Assembly (NCBI GenBank): GCA_951799425.1
Contig: OX637397.1
Location: forward strand, 6,563,001-6,627,000
Length of the DNA stretch: 64,000 nt
Source of the DNA: Ilex aquifolium
Lineage: Eukaryota; Streptophyta; Magnoliopsida; Aquifoliales; Aquifoliaceae
Direction: 5' to 3'
The translations under genes and the position numbers were made by a program. The number at the start of each line of letters is the position of its first letter. The stretch's first letter is position 1. This document shows positions 11,165-21,354 of the stretch, piece by piece. The notes below the pieces were generated by a model that saw only the letters and a list, made by a program, of their open reading frames with translations, ran no database searches and was not told the origin of the DNA.

Positions 11165-12502
11165 AAAAACCCGGGGAAGGGTGATAATAAGCTAATTTTG
11201 GGTCCTCCAAATCCAAAACCAATTACCCAAATACCAGGCCCATCTAGTGCCATATCCATTGCAAACAGATTCCAGCCTCTTGGTAGACCAGTCAGTCACC
11301 ATCTCAGGTCTACTATTGTCCCTGTTGCCACTTTCTCTCAAATGGCCCAATTAGCACCACCAAATGTCAACCTCCTTGTTAATAACTATTCTCGTTTTGG
11401 ATCAGCCCAAACTGGCCCTAAGACAGAATATATTGACAAGCCCAATTTCCATAATGTTTTTGCTATTGAGCCAGCCCATGCTCACATAAGTGATATTAAA
11501 ATTCTGCTTAAAATTTATCTTGGAGAAGGATGGACTTTTGTCCCTCATGATCCAGAAAGAACATTTGAATTTTATCAAGATATCCTATTTTTTACTGGAT
11601 CTATTCATATCAAACCTATTGCTGATAAGAATGACCCCAGTAAGACAATTTATCATTCTCTTTTTATTAAAAAGATTTTATCTATCAAAGAATGGGGATC
11701 TCACCCTTCTTTACTCAGAGATCTCGAAGGAACCCATAAGAAGTTCAACTACTATGACTACATTGAGTCATGGACTATTCTTATGCTCTATCAGGATGAG
11801 TCATTAACTCATTCCTGGTTCGTTCAATTTGATAAAGATTTCAAAAGCCAGATTCCTTCCTGGTTTGTAAGGTGGTGGCAAGTTCATGGCCTCATACTTG
11901 AAATCTTTCCAGCTGATCTTCTAGATCAGTATTCTTACTTCTGCTCTGTTGATATTCCTAGTAAACAGCAGTCCTTATTTCCTATTCTAAATTTGCTAAC
12001 GTTTGTTTGCAGGTACAGGATAGCTTGGATTTGCAGATGGTAATGGCAAATAATTTCCCACTATGTCACCAGACAGTTCTCTGTCAAGTGGTGGCCCAGA
12101 TTTCAATATGATGCCATAATTGCCACTATTTAGAAGGATTATCCAGTCAAGGTTCCGACCCCAGTAGCGGTCCCCACAGCCTTACCTCCTTCTACTCCAG
12201 CTAAGAAGGCCTTGCCGACTCTGAGGATTTCCACAGAAGAAAAGCCTAAAGAGTCTAAAGGACCCTCTAGTGTGAAGCCGAAAAAGTCCTCCTCTAAGGA
12301 CTCCAGTAAGCCAATTAAGCCGTCAGCTGCCGAGCTTCTCAAAATGGCTCAAGATCTGATCCAGTAAGCTGCCAGCCAAAGCTCATCATCTCCTAGTTCA
12401 TCAGCCGGATCCGTTACTCCAGCCTTGGACCCATGTCAAGATGCCCAGGACCCGTATGAAGGATATGATGATCTTGATGAAGCAGACATCACCACCCCGT
12501 GA
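11126..12502 (+). pseudogene. Pararetroviral second ORF, right copy, broken
   Basis: The ATG is followed by 305 open codons to a TAA at 12041-12043, where the left copy has CAA. The position where the left copy has a TGA (near 11532) is TGG here. A TAG at about 12131 is shared by both copies, and a further TAA near 12366 replaces a CAA of the left copy. The tail is Ser/Pro/Lys-rich and ends in an acidic DLDEADITTP. The two copies therefore carry private and shared lesions, so duplication came after at least one change, or the shared TAG is the true viral stop and a separate small ORF follows. Function unknown. Confidence 0.75.
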
Positions 12503-13256
12503 TGTTGTGATGCTTGTTTTTACTTGTGACAGCTTCACTCACTACTCTCTTCTCACACAAGAGGAAAAAGCTGTCTGTCACATGTAAGGATAAGATATCA
12601 CCTAATCTACCCGGTGCTTTCCCCCTAGTAAAGCAACCGACAAATTTCCGACAGATTCTTAATCAGTTTGCTTTTCCTTTAGTAAAAGCATTCTACCTCT
12701 GTTTTTTACCAAAAGATGCTCTCCAGACAAAACCAGGACCCACTAGTCCCGTTTGTCAAAACCATCAGTCCATCTTTTCCACCGAAAGAGGATTCCCTGT
12801 TAAACTTTGGGCCCTTTAGTCCCGTTTGTCAAACTTTACCCTGAGTAAAAGCATTTTACTCCACCTTTCCAGCCAAAAGCAAAAGGTGAAAGTTGTTTAC
12901 CCAGAGTTGATTTCAAAAAGAAATGATTGCTTCAAAAATCCTTACGCCTATATAAGGATTTCCAATTTCATTTGATAGAAAAGTCTGGTTAGACTACTAC
13001 AAGCCTTGTAAACACTCTCCCTACCTTCTCTGATAATTGTAAGCCTCAAATGAAGAGCTTTTATTTTTTGGATGCTTACAATGCTGATTTCTTTTCTACT
13101 TATGCAACCTTATTTCCACTAGCCCACTAGTGCTAGTGTTGTAAGTATTGCTTGTTTGTAATTTCAATTAAATATTTGAAATTTGTTTATATCTACAGCT
13201 TGTGATTCTGTTAAATCTCATATATTCCTCTTCTTTTTCTTCCGCTTAACCATTTG
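12503..13256 (+). promoter_or_regulatory. Pararetroviral intergenic region, pregenomic promoter and leader, right copy
   Basis: TATATAAGG at 12949-12957 is the candidate TATA box, with about 300 bp of leader after it, longer than in the left copy, which stops at the equivalent of 13038. Transcription would run rightward through 13257-14479, where movement-protein, protease-RT and RNase H fragments lie on the minus strand, giving RNA antisense to viral genes. Upstream, C/T-rich and AAAGCA-type repeats may be enhancer elements, but I cannot support individual sites. Confidence 0.6.
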
Positions 13257-13553
13257 GGAGGGATAGATGATGTACTAGACCTTCGATGTTCCAGTGTCAC
13301 CAAATGAAATTCTTACTGAACCGTTAGTAAGTTGGTGAATGTGTTCTATACTAGTGGTAGAAACTTCACAATCTTTTTCAAAATTTTCATTTTCAACAAT
13401 CCAGTGTTTTGGAAGATCAACATCTTTCCATAAAATTCTTTTGGGGATTTGAATATTTGAATTAGAAGTACTAGCTTGTAACAACAAAGTACTATCTGTA
13501 TGACTTTTGCATAATGCATTAACATTTAAATTTGTGGTCATGCATTTGTAATA
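13257..13553 (-). pseudogene. Pararetroviral movement-protein fragment
   Basis: The reverse complement matches 9003-9302 of the movement-protein frame with few differences. A small indel and substitution at about 13286-13290 shift the end of the frame. The left edge abuts the viral leader, and the right edge is fused to the RT fragment at about 13553, in the same orientation but in an order (RT then MP) that does not exist in a viral genome. Confidence 0.85.
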
Positions 13554-14244
13554 AATTCAAAATTTCATTGATAATATTTTGAAATTCACTGGGTGCATTT
13601 TTCAAACCAAAAGGTACAACATTCCATTCATAATGACCAAAAGGTGTTGTGAATGCAGTCTTATACCTATCTTCAGGGGATACCTGTATTTGCCAATATC
13701 CACTTTTCAAATCAAATTTTGAAAATATAACAGAATTTTTTAATCTTTTAATTAGATCTTGTTTATTCGGAATAGGATACCTGATCCATTCCAAAACAGC
13801 ATTTAACAGTTTATAATTAATAACAAGTCTTGGTGTACCTCTTTCTAACTCTGCATTTTTCATAACATAGAAAGTTGGACAAGACCAAGGAGATTTTGAC
13901 TTGCTAATAATTCCATTTTTAAGCAATTCAGAAATTTCTTTTTTACAGGTTTCCATTAATTCATGATTCATCTGAATTGGCCTTGATTTAGTGGGAATAT
14001 CTTTTTCACTAATCCTTTAATGTAAGGGAGTTTTACACTATGTTTTTTCCTATGCCAGAAAGCTGTAGGAAGGTTAGAGCAAACTTCTTCTTCAATCCTT
14101 TGTTGAAATTGATTAATTTTTTCAGTTAAAATTGGATCAGTTAATTGATCAGAAATTCTTTTGTGATTTATTTCTTCTTGAAGAAATTTTACTTGATTCA
14201 TTTTTTGATTAATTATTCTGAGGTATATAGAATCAGTTTTAAGT
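13554..14244 (-). pseudogene. Pararetroviral protease-RT linker and RT N-terminal fragment
   Basis: Two frames (14201-13968 and 13971-13519) cover the end of the protease linker and the first third of RT, up to FGLKNAPSEFQNIINEI. At two places where the left copy has stops, this copy has tryptophan codons, but it has a one-base deletion near 14011 relative to the left copy that separates the two frames. The RT palm YIDD and all of RNase H are missing, so the fragment has no enzymatic capacity. Confidence 0.85.
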
Positions 14245-14479
14245 TGTGGTTTTTAGAGGAAGCTCCCAATTTTTGTGATTTTCTGTCCTTCATGAGACTC
14301 CTGCAAAAATTCTCTGGTTAGAAAATTAGGTATGCAGTTATTACTGCCTTTAATATATTCTAGATCAAAATCAAAAATACTCAAAATAGCTTGCCATCGT
14401 GCAAAAAATTGCTTACTAGCAATATTTTGAACATCTTTTTCAAGTACGTATTTAGCAGATTTGCAATCAACACGCACAA
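14245..14479 (-). pseudogene. Pararetroviral RNase H C-terminal fragment, third copy
   Basis: A 74-codon frame repeats the RNase H end already present at 4738-4980 and 10940-11164 (RVDCKSAKYVLEKDV and on). Here the base corresponding to the second-ORF ATG is altered, so that start is lost. It is joined at 14244 directly to the protease-RT linker fragment. A short degenerate piece of that linker (about 14480-14499) follows before the TA repeat. Confidence 0.82.
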
Positions 14480-14498
14480 TTATGAGGATCAGTTTTAA

Positions 14499-14499
14499 G

Positions 14500-14533
<34 letters not shown>
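14499..14533. repeat. (TA)n microsatellite at right edge of viral cluster
   Basis: About 17 TA units stand directly where viral homology ends and LTR-like DNA begins. A CT-rich run follows at 14655-14690. The rest of 14534-15035 is AT-rich LTR-like DNA with no gene. Confidence 0.9.
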
Positions 14534-14535
<2 letters not shown>

Positions 14536-14653
14536 CTACTTATGATAAACTAACACTATGTGATTGAATAAAATACAAAACCCATAAATTAAGTAATAAA
14601 TTCATACCTTTAATAGATTTAAGTCATTTCTTTCTTTCCTCCTCCTTCTTCCT

Positions 14654-14690
<37 letters not shown>

Positions 14691-15035
14691 TTTCTTCTTT
14701 GTGCACGGGACAACCCCTCCACAAGTCTTCTCACTAATAAAAACCCTACAAACCTAAATATATTTATATATATACGAAAAAATTGACATATCCAACAATA
14801 CTATTCTATTTAAACCACCTACATAATAGTCCTAATAGGTCTCTATAATTATTTGATATTTTTCTCTACACCCAAAAAACTAAATTATCTCTATTGATTT
14901 CCAAAGCATATCCATAAGCCCATAAGGATAGATCTCAAGTCAAACAAAAGTCTAAAACTTCTCAAATCCAACTAATTCACTTTATTATTATTATTATTAT
15001 TTTTGTTATTTCATTTTTTTTCCTTGGGCATTACA

Positions 15036-15480
15036 GTATCATTCACCAAAATTCGTGTGTTGAGACTCTACAGTAAAATGCAATAATAGAAAAAAAGCAT
15101 CAGCACATCTTAAATGTGGGTAGAGCTCTAAAATTTTAGAGTGGGGTCCCTATGAAGTACTGAAGTGACTGTATTCTTACAGCCGTATATCTTATAAATA
15201 GAACCCCTTCACCTCTTCTTCAAAACAAAACACCATTTGAACTTTTTTTCAAAACCAAGCCAAATTATTCACACCTTAGAGTGTTTGGATGCCTAGCATA
15301 TGCTTATACCCTCACTCATAACAGACACAAATTTGACCCAAGGGCTAAAAAGTGCGTGTTTCTAAGGTACCCTTTTGGGATTAAGGGTTACAAGTTATTA
15401 GACTTAGAAACCAAGAAGCAGTTTTTTTTTAGGAATGTCGTTTTCCATTAGAGTATATTTCCCTACAAAGACACCAGTAC
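15036..15480 (+). pseudogene. copia integrase, C-terminal part
   Basis: Directly after the second GTATC the copia frame resumes (IHQNSCVETLQ). It includes the region of the third catalytic residue, where a TAA replaces a glutamine codon and the following glycine is changed; the Glu of IIEKKH is still present. About 15110-15270 has further stops and frameshifts. The frame is clean again from [11 protein letters not shown] to the end of the integrase-type domain at about 15450. Confidence 0.85.
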
Positions 15481-17423
15481 AGACACAAGTCATACCCTAC
15501 CAAGTCCTCTCGAATTACCTTTCACTCAGCCAACCAACATTGATTTAGACTACCCAAATGGCCAAAGTCTCCAACCCGAGGTTCAGACTGCAGAAGAATC
15601 AAACCACTCATTTGAAAATATTGATCCTGAAGAAGAGGTAGAACCAGTTCTAGAGCCTTCCCAAGATACCACCATGATCCCTCATTTTCCCAGAAATAGG
15701 AAAGCGCCCTCACATCTGCAAGACTTCATTTGTCAGCAGGTCTCCTCACTTCCTTATTCGCAGGAGTTAAACAAGGATAAGGTCTATACAAAGCCAGATA
15801 CTCCTTCTCCTTTATGTGCTACATTTTCATATCATAAACTGTCAAGTAATCATAAAGCCTTTGTCAGTTCTATTTCAACACACACCAAGCCTAGTTCTTA
15901 CCAGTAAGCCCAAAAAATGTGTTGAGTGGCGTAAAGCCATGAAAGCTGAGATAGATGCTCTAGAATTGAATAACACTTGGGTTGTTACTGACTTGTCTCC
16001 TGGAAAGGTGGCCATAGGGTGTAAGTGGGTTTGCAAAATTAAATTCAAGGTTGATGGAAACATTGAGAGGTACAAAGCCAAACTAGTAGCTAATGGGTAT
16101 ACACAGCAAGAGGGGCTAGACTACCATGAAACCTTCTCCCCTGTTGCAAAAATGGTAACTATTTGTACCTTACTTGCTGTGGCAGCAGCTAAGTGCTGGT
16201 TTTTGCACCAGTTCGATGTAAATAATGCGTTTTTGCATGGAGATCTAGAGGAGGAAGTATATATGGAAATGCCACAAGGGTATTCTAAGGAGGTAGAGTC
16301 AAAGGTTTGCAAGCTTAAAAAAAGTTTGTATGGCTTAAAGCAAGCTTCACGGAAGTGGAATTCTAAGCTATATGATTTTATTGTCCAACAAGACTTCCAA
16401 TAGTCCAAGGCAGACAATAGTTTATTCACAAGAACCACCAAAGACTCATTCACTACAGTTTTGGTTTATGTGGACAACATCATAGTAGCTGGAAATTACA
16501 TGAATATCATCTCATCTCTCAAAGCCTCTCTCAATGATAGATTCAAAATCAAAGACCTGGGGATATTGAAGTATTTTCTCAGTATAGAGGTAGCAAGATC
16601 AGAGAAGGGAATTTATATTTGCCAAAGAAAATATGCGTTGGACATATTAGCAGATTCTGGAACAATTGGATCAAAACCAACCAAAATACCACTTGATCAA
16701 AACCTCAAACTTTCGAAGGATGAAAGAGAACATATCCCCTATCCTTCAATTTACAGGAGACTCATTGGAAGGTTGCTCTATTTGACCATAACCAGACCCG
16801 ACATTTCATATGCAGTCCAATTATTGAGCAAATTTATGCAGACTCCTAGGCTTCCACATTTGAATGCAGCTCACAAAGTATTGAGGCACATTAAAGGAAC
16901 ACCAGGACAAGGATTGTTTTATCCTTCGACTTCCAACATAAAGCTTAGAGCTTATAGTGATTTGGATTGGGGGGCATGCCCAGATACAAGAAGATCAGTG
17001 ACAGGGTATTGCGTTTTCATTGGCTATTTTTTGGTGTCTTGGAAATCCAAGAAACATGACACAATCTCTAGGTCCTCAGCTAAGGCTGAATATCGGGCCA
17101 TGGCCAATGTGTGCCGTGAATTAAGTTGGCTTAGATACTTACTTCATGATTTACAAATAGAACATCCTCAAGCAGCTGTGCTATTATGTGATAATAAAGC
17201 TGCATTACACATTGCAGCAAACCCGGTTTTCCACGAGCGGACCAAACACATAGAGCTTGACTGCCATTTGGTCTGTGATAAAGTTCAAGATGGGAGTATT
17301 GTAACTGAGCATGTAAACAGTGCCTCTCAAGTTGCCGATATGTTAACCAAGCCTTTGTGTTCTGCCAATTTTTTCTCTCATCTATCCAAGATGGGAGTAG
17401 AAAACATCTACTCTCCATCTTGA
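15481..17423 (+). pseudogene. copia reverse transcriptase and RNase H, broken
   Basis: RT starts near 15920 ([14 protein letters not shown]). The first catalytic Asp is in [12 protein letters not shown]. The frame stops at TAG 16401-16403 in place of a glutamine codon. The palm motif reads YVDNIIV instead of YVDD, so a catalytic Asp is Asn. RNase H (AYSDLDWGACPDTRRSVTGY, LCDNKAA) is open to the stop at 17421-17423, with 320 codons from 16461. The enzyme would make element cDNA; with YVDN it is not expected to work. The stop and the Asp-to-Asn change both fit C-to-T/G-to-A transitions. Confidence 0.93.
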
Positions 17424-17430
17424 GGGGGGC

Positions 17431-17951
17431 TGTTGAATATGAAGAACAGAGAAGTAATTGCCAATAAGGCTTCTAGCTAAGGATGAAGGGTCTACTTACT
17501 TAGCAGTGTTAACATGGACCATAATCTCTAGAAGGAAGTTGGGATCACAAGAATCTGCAAGAAAAGAAAATGAAAGAATCTTTCTTGATTGACAGCTGAA
17601 GTTTTCCTTCTTTAGTTTATGTCATGTATTTTGTACAGCTTGCTAGAATTAGTTTTGCCACTACTTTAAGATTGGTTAGAATATTTATTTTAAATGCATT
17701 ACAGGCAAAACAATTGTACAGGTATATATACATGGAAGGAATGAGAATGCAATAAGATAATTCTCCTCCATTACTGTCAGTCTTGTATTGATTGCAGCAC
17801 TTACATAGTTCTTATTCTGTGAGCATTTCTTATAGTAGGTGTAGTTTATTTTGTGCTAATTTCTTATTGTTATTATAAGTTTCTCCTACTGTTTGTCCTT
17901 GCATATAATTTATAGTTGAACATTAAACCTGTCAAGTGTCAAACTTCAACA
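17431..17951 (+). repeat. copia 3' LTR
   Basis: Begins TGTTGAA and ends TTCAACA, a perfect 7-bp terminal inverted repeat. It is preceded by a polypurine tract (GAGGGGGG, 17422-17429), the plus-strand primer site. A TATATATA lies near 17724. The base run after it is TTTTT, which may be the TSD; the partner LTR lies outside the window. Confidence 0.9.
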
Positions 17952-18127
17952 TTTTTTGTGGGTTTCCATTGAATCCACCGGTGTCCTTGTATGCTCCCTA
18001 GATATGTTTTTCTTACTTCTATGTTGGACTTAGTTGCTCATTCTTGTAGATTACTAAGGGCATGTCACTAGAGAAGATGAAAAAATATATGGTTGGCCAA
18101 TTTGGAAGGATAAGAACACGAGTGATG

Positions 18128-18640
18128 CTATTGAGGTGCAAGTAGAGGAGAAAAAGTGGACGGTTTAAATCTTGCCAACTTCATGATCTTATGAGAGATC
18201 TATGCTTGTCCAAGGGAGAAGAAGAAAATTTTCTTAAGATTTGTTCACCTTTGCAAGAACACCAGCCAAGAGATTCCACTTCATCAATGACTACCGGTCC
18301 AACATGTCGACTTTCTATTCATGTGGATTTTGATTTAGAAATGTCTTTTCCTCCTAAACATAATTCACCCAACCACGTTAGATCGATATTATTCTCAGCT
18401 AATCACTACGTTCTAGATCGTAAGCTATCACTAAACTCAATTTTTAATGACTTCAAATTGCTAAGAGTTTTAGATTTGGAAGGACATTGGTCGTTAGAGA
18501 ATGTCAAGATCCTCAAAGCTCTAGGGAAGTTAGTCCACCTGAGGTACTTGAACTTAAGGCATAGTACGTTTTCTAAATTGAAGTCGTCTGTGTGGATGTT
18601 GAGAAACTTGCAAACACCATTCACAAGTGACCAACAACAT
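18128..18640 (+). pseudogene. CNL resistance-gene fragment (ARC2 end and first LRRs)
   Basis: From 18128 the sequence parallels exon 2 of the CNL at 51124-52901. There is a winged-helix end with QLHDLMRDLCLSKGEEENF (the MHD-motif region), then LRRs (LLRVLDLEGHW, LVHLRYLNLRH). A one-base insertion near 18152 shifts the frame, and the match ends at about 18610. The P-loop and CC domain are missing. It lies about 33 kb from its closest relative, so it is a displaced piece of the cluster, split off by the copia element or by recombination. Confidence 0.85.
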
Positions 18641-19558
18641 TAAATTTCCTCTTAGTTTAAATAATCACCAATTCTTGAAGATTAACGGTTCTATGATTGT
18701 TTTTAATGCTATAAACATTAGGAATCTTTTTTGTATAGAAATGATCAAGTTTATCGAGGTTCTTGAAAAATGATTTTCATCTTATATATATAAGGGTTTC
18801 ACTCTGGTACCAAAGGAAGCACGTTTTTGTGGCTCAAAATACAATTTTTTTTGGGTCAATTTACAGCAACAAAATTAAAACCAATTCTATTATTTTAGGA
18901 TCAATTTTAAAAAATACCATATTATGGGTCAACATATACACTTTTGGGGTGTCAGTTACAACATTTTGAGGTATTTGATGAAGCCTAATATTTTAGAATC
19001 AATTCTAAACAATTCAAAAGGTTGCAAATTAATCATTTCTTTCCCAAATATCGTTAGATACTGTAGACTTATCCATCTTAAGAACATAACTAACAACCAA
19101 TTTATGTTTTTTTCCCAGATTGATACGTGGAGTAAATTGGTGGAGCAGACCTAAAAAAAAAAAAAGAAGCAGATTTGATTTAAGGATAAAAAAGCTATAG
19201 AGAAATTCCTGGCAGCGAAAAGCATCATTCACCACTTGTTTTAACTAGCAGCTTTTGCTTTTCCACTCGATGTTTTGAACTTGGAGCTGGTTTGAAGAAA
19301 ATCCATTCATCATGTAGTGCATTTTGCAGCTACTTGGTGTCATTGTTTGGCATATACTCCAATTTTTTGTTATTTTTCTAATTTCGGTGATCAACCAGTT
19401 TGATGGTTTTCTGCTTTTTTATATTATGTAAGATTGGAGATCGTTTTGTTGCTTTTGCTTTGCTTTGTTGTAATGATCCTTAATTGGGTAGTGTGTGTTC
19501 TCCACTATCAATGTAATGGTCCTTCGTAATGATCCTTTGTACGGTGTGTACTACAATA
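18641..19558. other. Gene-free AT-rich DNA
   Basis: No supported gene or repeat. Short frames here have no recognised domain. Confidence 0.6.
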
Positions 19559-19563
19559 TTAAT

Positions 19564-20108
19564 TGATGGGTCTGGCTCAGAATTATGGACCAGACCCAGA
19601 ATCATAAACCACACCCAATTTAGAAACGCAGTTTAAGAATGCAGGTCAAGCCCACCATAAGAAAGAGGAAGTTAGGTCAGGTCAATCGCGTCATCTTTAG
19701 AGAGTCAGATCAGCCGTGTCATGGTGGGAGACTCAGTCTACAATTGACATGCGAGGAGATCTCATTGGGACGCGTACGTCACCACCTCTACGGAGTTGTC
19801 TCGCCTATTACGAGAAAGGCGCCACCTCTACCGAACTGCCTCATCTAATACGAGAAAGACGTCTCAATTTGTTAGGAGACGCCTATAAATTATAAACCCC
19901 ACCTAGGACATCTCTCACATCTCACTCACATCTGAGCACTCTACACCATTTGAGCAATAAAATACTCAGACCATCCTATCACTTCATTGTGGAGTATGTC
20001 ACCCTGACCGAACCACTTAAACTGTATTTTACTTGTGTCGACTCTCATCATTTATTACTGCATTTAACACTTAATAAGTGATGCATACACACATTTTGTA
20101 TATCATCA
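19564..20108 (+). mobile_element. Solo LTR, 545 bp, TSD TTAAT
   Basis: Begins TGATG and ends CATCA (inverted termini) and is flanked by TTAAT at 19559-19563 and 20109-20113. It has a TATA-like stretch (CTATAAATTATAAACC near 19882) and AATAAAA downstream, as expected of an LTR promoter and polyadenylation signal. No second copy or internal region is present, so it is a product of LTR-LTR recombination. The family is probably gypsy-type. Strand is set from the TATA-to-AATAAA order. Confidence 0.88.
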
Positions 20109-20113
20109 TTAAT

Positions 20114-21354
20114 CATTCTTTTGTACTCCTTTTTCTTCGCCTAATAAAACTTAGTTGGTTATAAAAGAAATTAAATAGAGGTCGTGTAGAGACAGTGTGC
20201 GGCTTTTGTTGTGTCCCTTGTTTGTTTCTATCTGTCGGCCTTTGCTTAATTGAAACAATCCCAAAGGCGTAGCTGTTCGGCTTCTCTGTGGATACTCCTA
20301 TAAATCAACCATCAATTAGGTGGCTCATGGGTCAATTGTATGATCCCATGATTTATATACTACAATCAGATGAGGTCAAATTACAATTCAATGATTCAAA
20401 GTTATGTCTCAATGTTCTTTGGTTCGATCTTAAATTAATTTTATTGAGTTATAACTTAACTTTCGAAAAATTGTAATTTAATATGATTGGATCGTGGTTT
20501 TTGGCATTTTAGAAAATCCCATGTTTTAAATATATACTTGGGTAAATCTCTTATAAACTTTGTGGACTAGTAGATGTTCCCAAAGCAAATAGAGGACGGA
20601 TCCATATAGATCATGAAAGCTGAATTTAGATGAAAAAGGAGAAAGAGTAATGTTATTTGAATTAAAAAATTTGATTTAATTTATTGACATAATGACGTGA
20701 TTTTAGTAGAATTATTGGATTAATATCAAGTTTCAATATTTGATGGGGCCATAATCAATTTAAAGGCCATAATGGTTCTAGTCCCTTACAATATTTAGGA
20801 ATGATCGAATTATATAATGCTATCCATTCCTTACCCATTCATCCGGTCTTTGGACTAATTATAGTGATAATCTCTCCTCATCTCATATTTGGTTTAACCG
20901 TTTAAGTATTAAGAAATAGTGGGCCCCACATTTATCCCATCCAATACAATGTTTGGATGGAATATTGAATAATGGTATAAAAATTAAATTACTAAAAAAC
21001 CTTCAAAATAAAAAGTGATATTTATATCCTAGAAATATTTGAGAGTATAAATGTCTTTTGGCCAAATACATCCCAATTGGACTATTTAAACCCACCAAAA
21101 AGGTGAATTTATTTAAAAGGTTGTATGTAGTATTAAATACACTATTGATTTAAGAGGTTGTATTTATTTTTAAGTGATAATATTGAACCTAAAATGTATA
21201 TTCAAATATGGGTATAAGAGAAATAAGGTGCGTCTGATCGTTGTCTTTTCCAATCACTCTTTACTAATACCTAAAACAAACAAAGAGGCAAAAATGAGAC
21301 CTTAGATTGTCATAATGATCAAGCGGTCATAAGTTTTTTTTTTTCTCCCGAAAT
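20114..21354. other. Gene-free AT-rich DNA
   Basis: No coding feature seen. The stretch after 20850 is AT-rich and leads into the tandem duplication at 21355. Confidence 0.6.

Larger units (their letters stand above)
2868..14479. other. Endogenous pararetrovirus (Caulimoviridae, florendovirus-like) cluster, rearranged and decayed
   Basis: Viral pieces lie in both orientations. On minus, 8150 down to 2868: coat protein, protease, RT-RNase H, second ORF, promoter. On plus, about 8166-10066: leader and movement protein. On plus, 10812-13256: end of RNase H, second ORF, promoter and leader. On minus, 14479 down to 13257: RNase H end, protease-RT part and movement-protein part. The gene order MP-CP-PR-RT-RH plus a downstream ORF of unknown function fits published descriptions of florendoviruses; petuvirus-like is the alternative. 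No integrase is present, as expected for caulimovirids. Every polymerase-region copy has stops, a frameshift or missing ends, so no complete viral genome is present. Confidence 0.88.
2665..15035 (-). mobile_element. 12.4-kb insertion with gypsy-like LTR ends, holding a pararetrovirus cluster; TSD GTATC
   Basis: The plus strand begins TGTCACACCCCC and ends GGGCATTACA, with GTATC on both sides (2660-2664, 15036-15040). Read on the minus strand, the ends are TGTAATGCCC and GGGGGTGTGACA, typical of plant Ty3/gypsy chromovirus (Tekay/Del-like) LTRs. LTR-like sequence occupies about 2665-2867 and about 14480-15035; everything between is viral except 10067-10811. No gypsy pol gene is left. The simplest model is a solo LTR (about 0.75 kb or more) into which pararetroviral DNA was later integrated. 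The alternative is a full element that lost its inside. Confidence 0.8.
1..17951 (+). mobile_element. Ty1/copia LTR retrotransposon relic, 5' end outside window, with two nested insertions
   Basis: Pieces in copia order are visible on the plus strand: gag zinc knuckles (3-243), end of gag and protease (1552-2246), integrase (2247-2664 and 15036-15480), RT and RNase H (15481-17423), a polypurine tract and a 3' LTR (17431-17951). The order PR-IN-RT-RH is diagnostic of Ty1/copia. The 5' LTR is not in the window. Two insertions, 244-1551 and 2665-15035, interrupt it at target duplications CAAG and GTATC. The frame carries several stop codons and altered catalytic motifs, so the element cannot move by itself. 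The exact copia lineage is not certain; the motifs look Ale/Retrofit-like. Confidence 0.93.
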
